Of a stretch of DNA of 64,000 bases, positions 1 to 8,646 are shown piece by piece. The first letter of the stretch is position 1; every line of letters starts with the position of its first letter. Location: NCBI GenBank assembly GCA_023954715.1, contig JAGSHD010000001.1:172468-236467 (forward strand), in the 5' to 3' direction. Under the pieces are notes generated by a model. The model saw nothing but the letters and a program-made list of their open reading frames with translations, was not told the DNA's origin and did no database searches. The translations under genes and the position numbers were made by a program. The DNA comes from Candidatus Cloacimonadota bacterium (GTDB lineage: Bacteria; Muiribacteriota; UBA6191).

Positions 1-1474
1 CGTTAGATGTAGACTCAAATCCTGATGAAATATAGAGGATCCCCATTTCATCAATAGTTGGAGCAGAAAAAATGGTATGCCAGTTTCTAAAAGCCCATAA
101 CTCTTCGCCATCAGGAGATATGGCAGTAACTTGAGCATTGTGTGTATTTGTAGCTTGAGAAGCAATATAGATTGTATGATCCGCTGCGATTGCTGGGGCT
201 GAGAGATTACAATTGCCAACAAAAACCTTCCATACAATGTTGCCTGACTCGTCTATGCTATATAAGTTTTTATCCTCTGAATAAGCATAAATACGAAACT
301 CTTCACCATTTGGAGTAGTAATCATATCACCAACAATAGATGTATTAATAAAACCGTTTGTTTTTACTTTCCATTTTAAAGATCCATTTTTTGACATGGC
401 ATATAAATATCCATCTGTTGAACCAACATATAAAACCCCGTTTGGCCCTATCATTGGATTGGAGTGTATTGGACCTCCCGTGTCTAAAGTAAAGATCTCT
501 TCTGAACTTGTATAATCACTAAGATCAATTGATGTTTCGCTTGAACTAGTAGAAGTAGAAGGGTTTGAAGAATTTTGAGATTGTTTAGTTAATCGGGTCA
601 CGATTGTACTAAAGTCTGACTCTTTATTATCTTGAATAGAGGTCGCCGCTAAATAATAGTTAGTATTTGGCTCTAAATTTAGTAACTCCAAAAACTCCGT
701 AGACCCAGTTAAACGATTTGCTGTGTTTTTTGTAAGTTTGGAATCTTTAGAGTAATACAAATTATATTGATCTACTGCGCTTACTTTGTTTAAAACCACT
801 GATATAGTAGTAGTAGTTGAGGAATGAGCGACAATAGACGGGCTTGTAATACTTGTTTCAACTAGTGGATCGATTACCATCACTTCACTTGCAGGACTCT
901 CTACTCCATCTTTCAGTGAAGTTACTACCGCAAAATACTTTGTATCTCGATTTGGTAGATTAAACTGAAAAGGGGAATGAATATTCGAAACTCGATTTCC
1001 TTTTTCAACAATCATCTCATCTTCGCTATGGTAGTAAAGATTATAGGACTGAGCCTCTGCTACAGCATAAAAACTTACAACAGGTGAGTTAGAGCTTGAA
1101 ACAACATCTACATAGCTTGGAGCACTACCAGGATCAGAAGTAGTCGGAACCTCTGGGGCCAAAGAGTTAAAATATAGCTTTCCTGACTCATTCATTCGAA
1201 GCCAATAAGCAAAACCTGGTTTGAAAGTGTCAAATTGCTCATAAGTACTAAACTCTTGTGCTGGCTCACTTTCTGTATAAATTAACCAATCTTTATCCGC
1301 TGCAAAAATCATACTAACGGATCCTGTAACGTGTGTAGATAGGTAATCCGTGACGGCAATATCCTCTCTAATTGGGAGTGAGACGAGGTTCCAGCCTTGA
1401 TTTAAAGATCTAAACTCGTCGGCAAATACTGGTCCAAAGGCAAGTAAACAAAAAAGCGTAATATATAGTTTCAT
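1..1474 (-). CDS. Secreted Fn3-like / PQQ-type beta-propeller protein (C-terminus outside window)
   Basis: Minus-strand reading frame open from an ATG at 1474-1472 to the window edge (491 codons), so the C-terminus is missing. It starts with a Sec signal peptide (MKLYITLFCLLAFGPVFADE). A domain of about 90 residues follows, opening LNQGWNLVSLPI and closing GFAYWLRM, a pattern common at the N-terminus of secreted surface proteins. Next come two fibronectin-III-like segments (YNLYYHSED and YNLYYSKDS, each followed by N-x-x-YYLA or T-KYFAVV strands) and a Ser/Thr-rich linker. The end of the visible part has PQQ-like propeller blades (LYVGSTDGYLYAMSKNGSLKWK, then NLYSIDESGNIVWKV and AQVTAISPDGEELWAFRNWH). 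The product is probably an extracellular or periplasmic scaffold; no enzyme motif is seen. Translated by hand from the reverse complement. Family assignment is by pattern only. Confidence 0.8.
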   Translation of the reverse strand, partial: MKLYITLFCLLAFGPVFADEFRSLNQGWNLVSLPIREDIAVTDYLSTHVTGSVSMIFAADKDWLIYTESEPAQEFSTYEQFDTFKPGFAYWLRMNESGKLYFNSLAPEVPTTSDPGSAPSYVDVVSSSNSPVVSFYAVAEAQSYNLYYHSEDEMIVEKGNRVSNIHSPFQFNLPNRDTKYFAVVTSLKDGVESPASEVMVIDPLVETSITSPSIVAHSSTTTTISVVLNKVSAVDQYNLYYSKDSKLTKNTANRLTGSTEFLELLNLEPNTNYYLAATSIQDNKESDFSTIVTRLTKQSQNSSNPSTSTSSSETSIDLSDYTSSEEIFTLDTGGPIHSNPMIGPNGVLYVGSTDGYLYAMSKNGSLKWKVKTNGFINTSIVGDMITTPNGEEFRIYAYSEDKNLYSIDESGNIVWKVFVGNCNLSAPAIAADHTIYIASQATNTHNAQVTAISPDGEELWAFRNWHTIFSAPTIDEMGILYISSGFESTSN

Positions 1475-1845
1475 AATTTTAATCAATTTTAAATGTAAGT
1501 TATCTTACATAAATCGACATTTTTACACGATTTCTTGAGCTTTTTTGTGTGATCTTGTTTGTTTTTGCTTCTTACTGTCTGATTGCGTGTATTAATTTGA
1601 AGTTTTGTTTGTTGTTACATTTTTTTCGTAAGTCATGTAAAAAACAAATTGGCTATTTTTATTCTAAAAGGGGGCATAACTTCATAGACATTTAATCATA
1701 AACTTCTTTTGATTTTCACCATCAAAAATTTGACTTATGATATGATTAACCACCATAATCGCATCACAGTGTGATATGATTATTGGGGATAATAGCATCA
1801 AAATACGATGCAATTAAGACAGGTAATCGTATCATAGGAGTTTTT
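1475..1845. promoter_or_regulatory. Divergent 371-bp intergenic region with two palindromes
   Basis: No gene is seen between the minus-strand secreted protein and the plus-strand Fic gene. A perfect palindrome with 7-bp arms (ATGTAAG, 4-nt centre TTAT, CTTACAT) lies at 1493-1510, only 19 bp upstream of the secreted gene's ATG, so it could be an operator or a 5'-UTR hairpin. Near the Fic gene a second palindrome, ATCACA-G-TGTGAT, lies at 1763-1775. It is flanked by a direct repeat TGATATGATTA at 1738-1748 and 1772-1782. Regulatory function is inferred. Confidence 0.45.
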
Positions 1846-2970
1846 ATGATAAACAAAAAGTGGATATGGACTAACAAAAGATACCCAGAATTCTTCTATG
1901 ATATACATATATTAAATCCAATCTTATTAGATATAAAATATCATCAAGGACTTTTGGATGGAATCTTTCGTAATATTAGCAGTGAAGATATTGATCAAAT
2001 TAATCTCAACTTGTTAGCAATTGATGCTATAGACACTTCGGCTATTGAAGGAAACATATTAAACAGAGATAGTGTTCGATCTTCAATAGCTAAAAAACTT
2101 GCTATTTCAATAGAAGGTAATGACTCATCGACTATACATACCAATGGACTGATTGAATTTTTATTGGATGCAATAATCAACAACCAAAAACAAGTTACCC
2201 TAGAAAGAATCTTTGGGTGGCACAACTGTTTGTTTCCGACTGGGTATAGCGGTCTACAAAAAATTGATGTTGCACAACTACGCGGCCCCGATGAAATGCA
2301 AATAGTCTCTGGATCTTATATAAAAGAATCCGTTCATTATATTGCTCCACCTCGTAGTCGTTTAGACGAAGAGATGACGCGTTTTATTGACTGGATTAAT
2401 AACGACAGCGATTTAAGTATTATCAAAGCTGGAATAGCTCATCTTTGGTTTGTAATCATTCATCCTCTCGATGACGGAAATGGCCGAATTGCAAGAGCAC
2501 TTAGTGATTTGATATTAACCAAAGAAGCAAAAGCTGTTATAAAGCTATACTCTGTATCTAGTGCTATCAAACATGACATCAAAAACTATTATTCTATTTT
2601 AGAAAAAACAACGGCTAGTGAGTCTCTTGATATAACTTTATGGTTACAGTGGTTTTTGAATACCATGCTTAAATCACTAAAAGAGTCACTCAAAAGTGTG
2701 CAATACGTGATCGACAAAACAGCATTTTGGAACTTGCATAAAAACACCGTACTTAATGCTAGACAAAAAAAACTATTAAATAAATTATTAGATATGGGAG
2801 TAGACAATTTTGAAGGCAGTATAAACACAAGAAAGTACGCAGCTATTACTAAAACAAGTAAAATCACTGCTAGTAGAGAATTAAAAGACTTGGTGGACAA
2901 AAACTGTATCATTCAATGCAAAGGCACTGCGGGAAGAAATACAAGTTATGAAATATTATTGTGCGATTGA
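1846..2970 (+). CDS. Fic family protein (adenylyltransferase) with C-terminal winged helix
   Basis: 374-aa protein. Fic enzymes move AMP (or another phosphate-linked group) from a nucleotide onto Ser, Thr or Tyr of a target. The N-terminus WIWTNKRYPEFFYD matches the DUF4172-type domain common in these proteins. The canonical core HPLDDGNGRIAR is at residues 206-217 with catalytic His206. An inhibitory motif of the (S/T)xxxE(G/N) type, TSAIEG, is at residues 64-69, so activity should be self-restrained (class II Fic arrangement). Residues from about 320 on (RKYAAITKTSKITASRELKD and following) look like a winged-helix DNA-binding domain, suggesting autoregulation through the palindrome at 1763-1775. 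The start at 1846 is chosen because TAGGAG lies 5 nt upstream; a TTG 63 nt earlier in frame has no ribosome site and overlaps the palindromic region. Confidence 0.9.
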   Translation: MINKKWIWTNKRYPEFFYDIHILNPILLDIKYHQGLLDGIFRNISSEDIDQINLNLLAIDAIDTSAIEGNILNRDSVRSSIAKKLAISIEGNDSSTIHTNGLIEFLLDAIINNQKQVTLERIFGWHNCLFPTGYSGLQKIDVAQLRGPDEMQIVSGSYIKESVHYIAPPRSRLDEEMTRFIDWINNDSDLSIIKAGIAHLWFVIIHPLDDGNGRIARALSDLILTKEAKAVIKLYSVSSAIKHDIKNYYSILEKTTASESLDITLWLQWFLNTMLKSLKESLKSVQYVIDKTAFWNLHKNTVLNARQKKLLNKLLDMGVDNFEGSINTRKYAAITKTSKITASRELKDLVDKNCIIQCKGTAGRNTSYEILLCD

Positions 2971-3006
2971 CATCACTTTATTCAATGCTAAAATATACTA
3001 ATTAAT

Positions 3007-3747
3007 ATGAAAGCAAAACAAATATCTAAACGAGGCTATCTTTTCACTTTTGATAGCAAAAACTCTAACTTTGAAGTAGAAACTTCTATCTATATAATCA
3101 TCGGAGACAAAAAGGTCTTTGTTATTGATACTCATTGTGGGGCTGACTCTATGATGTATGTTCATGATTTTATCAATCACAAGTGTAAGGATCACGAGAT
3201 CGTAGTGGTCAATACCCATTATGACTGGGATCATGTCTTTGGCAATATGGCATTTTCAAAACATACAATTATATCTCATCAAGAAACATACGATATGCTA
3301 GATCAACATTGGGAGAGCATGGAGATAGCCAATAAAGACTCTTGTGATGGCGATACCAGTAAATGCCTTCCAAACAAAACCTTTGTAGGGGATTTAGACT
3401 TTTTGGATGAAGGGGTTAGATTGTTTCATAGTCCGGGACATACCCACGACTCCATCTCTGTTTATGATAACCAAGACAAAGTACTATTTGTAGCTGACAA
3501 CCTAGAAAAACCTTTACCATATCTTCAAGATCATCGACTTCAATTGTATGTTAATACTCTTAACTATTACCATACCCTAAACTTTGAAACTTTAGTTTGT
3601 ACTCATAGTGGCGTTGTTGACTTTGAAACTATTGAGTTTACCAAAGGTTATCTAAACTCCATCATACATGATAAACCACTTGATCTGACGACGGAGCAAT
3701 TGGAGGTGCATGGGGTTAATAGATTAGAGTTGAAAAAAAGGAAATAG
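3007..3747 (+). CDS. Metallo-beta-lactamase-fold hydrolase
   Basis: 246-aa cytosolic protein without a signal peptide, 36 nt downstream of the Fic gene and probably co-transcribed. The MBL metal motif appears as HYDWDH at residues 71-76 (usual form HxHxDH), so the second His is replaced by Asp73. Other metal-site elements are present: GHTHD with His145 and His147, ADNLE (the bridging Asp), and a late THSG His. The fold assignment is firm. The substrate (lactone, thioester, nucleotide or phosphodiester) cannot be told. The His-to-Asp exchange occurs in some MBL subgroups but would change the metal site. Confidence 0.85.
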   Translation: MKAKQISKRGYLFTFDSKNSNFEVETSIYIIIGDKKVFVIDTHCGADSMMYVHDFINHKCKDHEIVVVNTHYDWDHVFGNMAFSKHTIISHQETYDMLDQHWESMEIANKDSCDGDTSKCLPNKTFVGDLDFLDEGVRLFHSPGHTHDSISVYDNQDKVLFVADNLEKPLPYLQDHRLQLYVNTLNYYHTLNFETLVCTHSGVVDFETIEFTKGYLNSIIHDKPLDLTTEQLEVHGVNRLELKKRK

Positions 3748-3776
3748 ACATTTTAAGTGATACACCTGTAAGATTT

Positions 3777-4367
3777 TTAGCATTTAGATAAAAGAACATT
3801 TAACCATTTTTCGGACTTCCTATTTGTCCTAACATCGTTGGTTATCCAAATCTCTTCGATGGAAAATAGTTTCCTTTCTTCCAAAAAAAGAGGAAAAGAG
3901 TCTTCGTTGAAAGAAGTAAAGTGTCTACCGCCAATTTTCTGCTCATTTACTCCATATTTAAACGAACAATACATAAATCCTAATGGCTTTAAAGAAGTAT
4001 GTAATCTGTCAAATACATCATACATTTCAGATTTGGGAACATGAAGGAGGGATGCACAAGCCCAAATTGCATGAAATTCATTTACAAAATCTAACTCCTG
4101 AAAAGATAGATTAGAAATATCTATGTTAAAATACTTTTTAGCTATAGGATTGAACTCTTCTACAGGATCAATACTAGTAACCTCAAACCCTTGATTAACA
4201 AAGTAATTTGAGTCTCTACCTGAACCACAGCCAGCATCTAAAATCTTTGCATTCGAAGGTAAAATTGAAGTGAACTTGGTCCAAGCTTCTTTCATTTTAA
4301 GCTTATATGTATCTTCTACATATTTAGTATTATTTTCTTTGTAATAATTTAATGTGCTGTCTATCAT
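3777..4367 (-). CDS. Class I SAM-dependent methyltransferase
   Basis: 196 aa, convergent with the MBL gene 29 nt away. The SAM-binding motif I is clear (ILDAGCGSGRDSNYF), followed by an acidic end of strand beta-2 (VTSIDPVEEF) and a post-motif segment FHAIWACASLLHVP, typical of small-molecule methyltransferases in the TehB/UbiE-like group. The length fits a stand-alone Rossmann methyltransferase with no extra domain. The substrate is unknown. It stands alone on its strand, with no operon partner. Confidence 0.85.
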   Translation of the reverse strand: MIDSTLNYYKENNTKYVEDTYKLKMKEAWTKFTSILPSNAKILDAGCGSGRDSNYFVNQGFEVTSIDPVEEFNPIAKKYFNIDISNLSFQELDFVNEFHAIWACASLLHVPKSEMYDVFDRLHTSLKPLGFMYCSFKYGVNEQKIGGRHFTSFNEDSFPLFLEERKLFSIEEIWITNDVRTNRKSEKWLNVLLSKC

Positions 4368-4469
4368 ATTTTTTAACCCAGTCTAATCAAAAAAATTGTA
4401 CAATAGTATATACTAAAACTGTTGTGAAAGTAACAAAGATATAGCAGCTCCAAATAGACTTCTAAAATT

Positions 4470-5618
4470 ATGAATGATAACTTAATTAACATTAATGCAC
4501 TTAGCGAGATAAGTAAGATTATAGAGCATGATGCAACTTCCAGCACTTACAAGTATGTACTTTTGAGAAGCATCATAATCGCATGTGAAAAGTATGAGCA
4601 CCTTATTGTGCCAGATAACAATAAGGTCAATATTCCGATCGGGCTTATAGTCGATCAGTGGATCATTGACTATATGGTTTTTGTTTTTAATGATATCGCA
4701 CAACAAAATAATCGTATGGTATTAGATAATCCTATCCAACTTGCCTACGATGCTATTTTTACAGAATTAAACTTAATAGATCGCTCTGATTGGATGTACT
4801 CATATAACCAGTTTAAAAAAGAGTACAGAAACCCAAATAAAAGTCCTCAATTATCCAGTTTATTTTTAACTTTATCCAAATTGATCGCTAAAAAACTAGT
4901 TGATATGCCTATGAAACATTTAGGAAAAAAAGATAATTATTATACAATTTGTGAGCCTCATATAACTTCATTCGGTAAAGTCACTATATCTAACGAAGAT
5001 ACATTTGATCTAAACTTATTGGTTGATAAATTTAATTATTTTTCGATAAAAATGGATCACTTTTATATTTTTAGATATATGGGACAAAGTTTGTTTGGCA
5101 CTTCAACAATTATTTCAAAATGGAAAAATAAAACTTCATACCTTAACAAAGACCAAAGTATTCCTATCGATATTATTGATCATTTGACATCAGATTGCTT
5201 AGAAAATAGGGATACTACGATAGTGCGAAACATTATTAAGGATGACAAATGTACCTGTGTTTGGTCTAACAAAAACCTTAGTATAAAAGGGCTTGATATA
5301 GATCATGTTTTGCCATTCTCAATTTGGCTCAACAATGACTTGTGGAATTTACTTCCATCAGATAGAACAATCAACCAACAAACAAAAAAGGACTATATCC
5401 CTTCAAGACTACAAATTATGAAAAGTTCAGAAAGTATAATGTCGTATTGGTCTCTCTATAGTGCAAGATATCCTAATCTTTTTATGTCCCAATTAAAATC
5501 TTCGTTGTTAGGAAACTATAGCAATGATGCCAATGTTTTTGATAAAGCTATAGAATCATTATGCAAGAAAAGTGACTATCTTATAAACGATCGTGGCCAT
5601 CAACCATTTTGCTTATAA
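4470..5618 (+). CDS. HNH endonuclease domain protein
   Basis: 382 aa. The C-terminal third carries an HNH signature: LDIDHVLPFSIW with His279, then LWNLLPSD with the central Asn and N-Q-Q-T-K-K-D before the last helix. This fits HNH nucleases of the DIDHxxP...N..N type, as in many restriction and defence nucleases and some Cas9-like HNH domains. Only a CxC pair (KCTCVW) precedes it, so the usual two CxxC zinc knuckles are missing. The N-terminal ~250 residues are helical and not recognised; they may be the target-recognition part. No restriction methyltransferase is adjacent except the unrelated-looking SAM enzyme at 3777-4367. Possibly a solitary defence or modification-dependent nuclease. 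Confidence 0.75.
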   Translation: MNDNLININALSEISKIIEHDATSSTYKYVLLRSIIIACEKYEHLIVPDNNKVNIPIGLIVDQWIIDYMVFVFNDIAQQNNRMVLDNPIQLAYDAIFTELNLIDRSDWMYSYNQFKKEYRNPNKSPQLSSLFLTLSKLIAKKLVDMPMKHLGKKDNYYTICEPHITSFGKVTISNEDTFDLNLLVDKFNYFSIKMDHFYIFRYMGQSLFGTSTIISKWKNKTSYLNKDQSIPIDIIDHLTSDCLENRDTTIVRNIIKDDKCTCVWSNKNLSIKGLDIDHVLPFSIWLNNDLWNLLPSDRTINQQTKKDYIPSRLQIMKSSESIMSYWSLYSARYPNLFMSQLKSSLLGNYSNDANVFDKAIESLCKKSDYLINDRGHQPFCL

Positions 5619-5645
5619 TAGTTATCAACAACTAAGTATAACAAG

Positions 5646-6368
5646 TTACTTTTTTAATTCCCCACACCCAATCAAGTCCAAACCACTAACATCTTTTGCC
5701 ACACAATCAACAAACCGCCGTGTTGTTTTATCAAATTTACAAGTATATCCAGCCAAATTAATAATGGGGGACTTACACTTATTTTGAAGGGCTTTTTGTT
5801 CTACAGTTAGTGTAGTTTTTCTGACTCTTAAGCGTAGCAACTGTCTCATGGCGTTAGACATTGCTATTGGGCCATACTTTTTGGGGTGATTTAAAGTCTC
5901 TTGTCGGATTTTGTTTTGTATCCAAGTGAATAAATCTAATCCTTGGGTCATATTTTTCAAAACATCTTCCCCGACTTCATACCAATCACCTGAATGAAGC
6001 CACCCATAACCCATACGACCATGTAGGTACTTTTCATTATTGCCATTTGAAGAGAACTCAGTGAAAAAGGGGATTGCACTGTTGCCAAAACCATTGTACA
6101 AAAGACAGTTTGCAGCTGTAAAAGAGCTCACTGGATCTACTTTTTTTAAATCATTCATAATTTTTTGACAAACATATTTTCGATCATTTCTCTTTATAGT
6201 TTTTATTAAACTTATAAAGTCTCTACTCCCATGAAACTTTACTTTTTTTTGAAGAATTTGAGTCGCTTGTTTTATAATGCTATCCAGTTTTTTATCATTT
6301 GCAAAACTCACGGATACACAAACATGCATAATGATATATATGGTTATAAATAGTCTAAAACTTAACAT
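5646..6368 (-). CDS. Secreted hypothetical protein, last gene of a three-gene operon
   Basis: 240 aa with a signal peptide (about residues 1-23, ending VSVSFAN). The mature part has seven Cys, including a C-terminal cluster (NKCKSP, GYTCKF, VDCVAK, IGCGEL), which suggests disulfides and a periplasmic or extracellular place. A middle segment RMGYGWLHSGDWYEVG is Trp/Tyr-rich. No family is recognised. Its ATG overlaps the stop of the NlpC/P60-like gene upstream by one base (TAATG), so the two are translationally coupled. The first five residues (MLSFR) are identical to those of that gene. Confidence 0.7.
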   Translation of the reverse strand: MLSFRLFITIYIIMHVCVSVSFANDKKLDSIIKQATQILQKKVKFHGSRDFISLIKTIKRNDRKYVCQKIMNDLKKVDPVSSFTAANCLLYNGFGNSAIPFFTEFSSNGNNEKYLHGRMGYGWLHSGDWYEVGEDVLKNMTQGLDLFTWIQNKIRQETLNHPKKYGPIAMSNAMRQLLRLRVRKTTLTVEQKALQNKCKSPIINLAGYTCKFDKTTRRFVDCVAKDVSGLDLIGCGELKK

Positions 6369-6372
6369 TACT
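6353..6372 (-). repeat. 20-bp direct repeat at gene junction, copy 1
   Basis: The 20 bases at 6353-6372 are identical to 7093-7112. In both places the repeat spans the TAATG stop/start overlap and the first codons (MLSFR) of the next minus-strand gene. The chance of an exact 20-mer at two equivalent junctions is very low. Confidence 0.85.
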
Positions 6373-7108
6373 TATCCTTCAATTTGGAAATTTTATCACT
6401 TATCAGCTTCCAGCGAACTATGCATACTTTGGTATCCAACCATGGGGCTTTTGAACTACTATGATCAATAGTCACCTTACCCCTAGTAGGATCAGCTTGT
6501 ATCCATTTTTTATCACCAATATAAGCTAAGACGTGAACACCGTTATCGGTTGCAGCCATATCACCAATACTTAATTTTGAATGATCAATATCTTTGATAG
6601 ACAATGAATCAAACACCTTGAAAGTTTTGCCATCATATCCATGCATAATAGCTTTAGCACTTAAATCATAATACCAAAGGTTAAAGGCTTTCCAGATCAA
6701 ATATAAGTTTCTGTCTAATAAGCCATGAGTGATCAATGTATCGACTAAAGCCATTCTCATTAAACCAGAGCAATCAATACCTCGCTTGTTTTCTCCGCCC
6801 CATACATATTTAATATCATGATAAGAAGTTAATTTTGAAATATATGTGGTAGAAAAGTCACTGATATCATTCAATTTAGTTGAGTTTAAAACTCCTAAAA
6901 TAAAGATAAATACTAAAAATGAAACAAGCCACTTAAAAAGCTTAGTGTTAACATCCTTAATTTTTACAAAAAACTGTGTAGCAACAACGATAAAGCCGAA
7001 TATCAAAGCCAAGCGTATTGCAGTATTTCTGATAGGATACAAAAGTAATATAATCCACAAAATTGAAACTATTGGACTTTTAAAAAGACTTTGTCTAAAA
7101 CTTAACAT
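6368..7108 (-). CDS. Membrane-anchored NlpC/P60-type cysteine peptidase
   Basis: 246 aa. Residues ~10-75 hold two or three hydrophobic segments (SILWIILLLYPI, LALIFGFIVVATQFF, WLVSFLVFIFILGVL) that anchor the protein in the inner membrane. The C-terminal half has the NlpC/P60 catalytic pattern: YVWGG...GIDCSGL with Cys113, GVHVLAYIG with His192, and WIQADP with Asp206 as the likely third polar residue. Such domains usually cut peptide bonds in peptidoglycan stem peptides or act as amidases. Coupled by TAATG to the 462-aa gene upstream and to the secreted protein downstream, so the three products are probably made in fixed order and act together at the envelope. Confidence 0.8.
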   Translation of the reverse strand: MLSFRQSLFKSPIVSILWIILLLYPIRNTAIRLALIFGFIVVATQFFVKIKDVNTKLFKWLVSFLVFIFILGVLNSTKLNDISDFSTTYISKLTSYHDIKYVWGGENKRGIDCSGLMRMALVDTLITHGLLDRNLYLIWKAFNLWYYDLSAKAIMHGYDGKTFKVFDSLSIKDIDHSKLSIGDMAATDNGVHVLAYIGDKKWIQADPTRGKVTIDHSSSKAPWLDTKVCIVRWKLISDKISKLKDK

Positions 7109-7112
7109 TACT
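7093..7112 (-). repeat. 20-bp direct repeat at gene junction, copy 2
   Basis: Second copy of the 20-bp sequence at 6353-6372, again straddling the TAATG overlap and encoding the N-terminal MLSFR of the following gene. Confidence 0.85.
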
Positions 7113-8463
7113 CAGTATCATCATCTAAACTAACTTCAGACTTCTCTTCAACGGAGGTTTCCCATCCGTCATAGTCGCCATTGTTAGCAAGGCATTGGTT
7201 GTTGATCTCAACTGTATGACCTGCTATATCATCTAAATAAGTTGTACCCTCATGACTAAAGACAATCATAAACTTACCGTCTTCATCTTGCTCTGTTTTG
7301 TTTAATATGTAATCTGCATCGATTAGCCATTGTCTGAAGTTATGTGAGTCGGACTTGCTGTTGAAGTAGGCGAAGTGCTCTACTTTTCTGACAATTGAAG
7401 GATCATCGTTGGATTGGTGTAGTTGATCTAAAACTTGTAAATCTCTGATGATTTGCCAGTCATTTTTTTGTGGGTATAAAAACTCTAAATAGTAAGCCTT
7501 AGCTTTGTCTTCTCTGTGTATAATCTCCACTTCTACCCCAAAAGAGTAGGATATCTCACTTATAAACTGAACTATTTCTTGGGTGTACTCTAAGATATGA
7601 TATACAAATGTTCTGTGTCCTTCTGCTGTCACGATAGCTACTTGTACATTTCCCAATTTATTTAAGTGTTTTACCAATAAATCGTCTACTTTATTGAGTA
7701 TTTCGTAGTCATCGCTCGAAGGCATTCCATCCTCAGCATATTTAACTCGAACCATACAACATATATTTAACTCATCGTCTTCACACTCTTTTTTATAAGA
7801 TAAGTTTGTGGTAATCCATGTTTGTACTTCTTCTACTTGAACAGGATAAGTAACCCACTGATCTTCACTATCGTTAAAATGATGTGGCTCCCAATATTTA
7901 CAAGGAACAGGCATGGCTAAGTAGGGTTTACCAGGCGATACAAAAACTGGTATCAGGGAGCTTTTTAGATAGCTTTCATGTAAGTGTTTTGTAACAAAAA
8001 ATGTAGTGGATATACGGCAAGTATGTTGCTCGCTTAGTGATGAAGGCACAAGTAATCCAAAGACTCTAGTCCTTTCATTAGTTAAATAATCAGCTATTTC
8101 TCTTAGTTTTCTATCCTCTGGTTTTGTTTCTTTTAAAGCAAACAGCTTTTTAGCAACTGGTATTAAGTATTTTGGATTTTTATTAATCGCTTCATCAAAA
8201 CTATATACGATTTCACCGGGGACATCATCATCACCAGGCTCCCACACAAGCTGGTTGGCTTGAATAACTTTAGCCCAAACGATGATCCCATTGATAAAAA
8301 CATCTTTATAGTTTTCAAAAAGCAGATTGAGTTTATCCGACTTACTATCTTCATCATAAGCCCACAGAGGTTTTGACACCTTTAAATAAATCAACTTATC
8401 TAAAAATGAAAATTTTCTTGGAGTCGGCCCCAATTTTTTATTTAGCTCTTGTATCAAATCCAC
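7108..8463 (-). CDS. Hypothetical protein, first gene of NlpC/P60 operon
   Basis: About 450 aa; no family recognised. It is soluble, with no signal peptide or membrane segment, and ends in an acidic tail (SEVSLDDDTE). There are several Trp-rich segments (LVWEPGDDDVPGE, YWEPHHFNDSEDQWV). The region QIIRDLQVLDQLHQSNDDP and the following HFAYFNSKSDSHNFRQWL looks like a DUF695/RraB-style small domain (paired statements about 'distinguishing' residue patterns are not certain). A GTG at 8463 is preferred because AAGGA lies 10 nt upstream. A TTG at 8496 would add 11 residues but has no ribosome site. It is the promoter-proximal gene of the operon 8463-5646. Confidence 0.6.
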   Translation of the reverse strand: MDLIQELNKKLGPTPRKFSFLDKLIYLKVSKPLWAYDEDSKSDKLNLLFENYKDVFINGIIVWAKVIQANQLVWEPGDDDVPGEIVYSFDEAINKNPKYLIPVAKKLFALKETKPEDRKLREIADYLTNERTRVFGLLVPSSLSEQHTCRISTTFFVTKHLHESYLKSSLIPVFVSPGKPYLAMPVPCKYWEPHHFNDSEDQWVTYPVQVEEVQTWITTNLSYKKECEDDELNICCMVRVKYAEDGMPSSDDYEILNKVDDLLVKHLNKLGNVQVAIVTAEGHRTFVYHILEYTQEIVQFISEISYSFGVEVEIIHREDKAKAYYLEFLYPQKNDWQIIRDLQVLDQLHQSNDDPSIVRKVEHFAYFNSKSDSHNFRQWLIDADYILNKTEQDEDGKFMIVFSHEGTTYLDDIAGHTVEINNQCLANNGDYDGWETSVEEKSEVSLDDDTE

Positions 8464-8646
8464 AATACCATCTTCCTTAAAACCATTGTACAACAATGAT
8501 TGGTGAGTATATAGTTGTTTTGGAGATCTTTTAAAAGAAATAATACAAAAAACTTAAGTTCAAGGTTTTTGAATAGTAATTGAGACTGTATGTTTAATAT
8601 TTTTCATTTTTTAATGCTGTAGTAATAAAAAAATGGTAACAATATC

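Noticed and set aside
2589..2912. Minus-strand frame inside the Fic gene
   Set aside because: Antisense to a conserved enzyme domain, no ribosome site; also true for the minus-strand frames inside the cyclase genes (for example 24020-24223, 30714-30917, 36018-36215), which recur only because the sense genes are paralogues.
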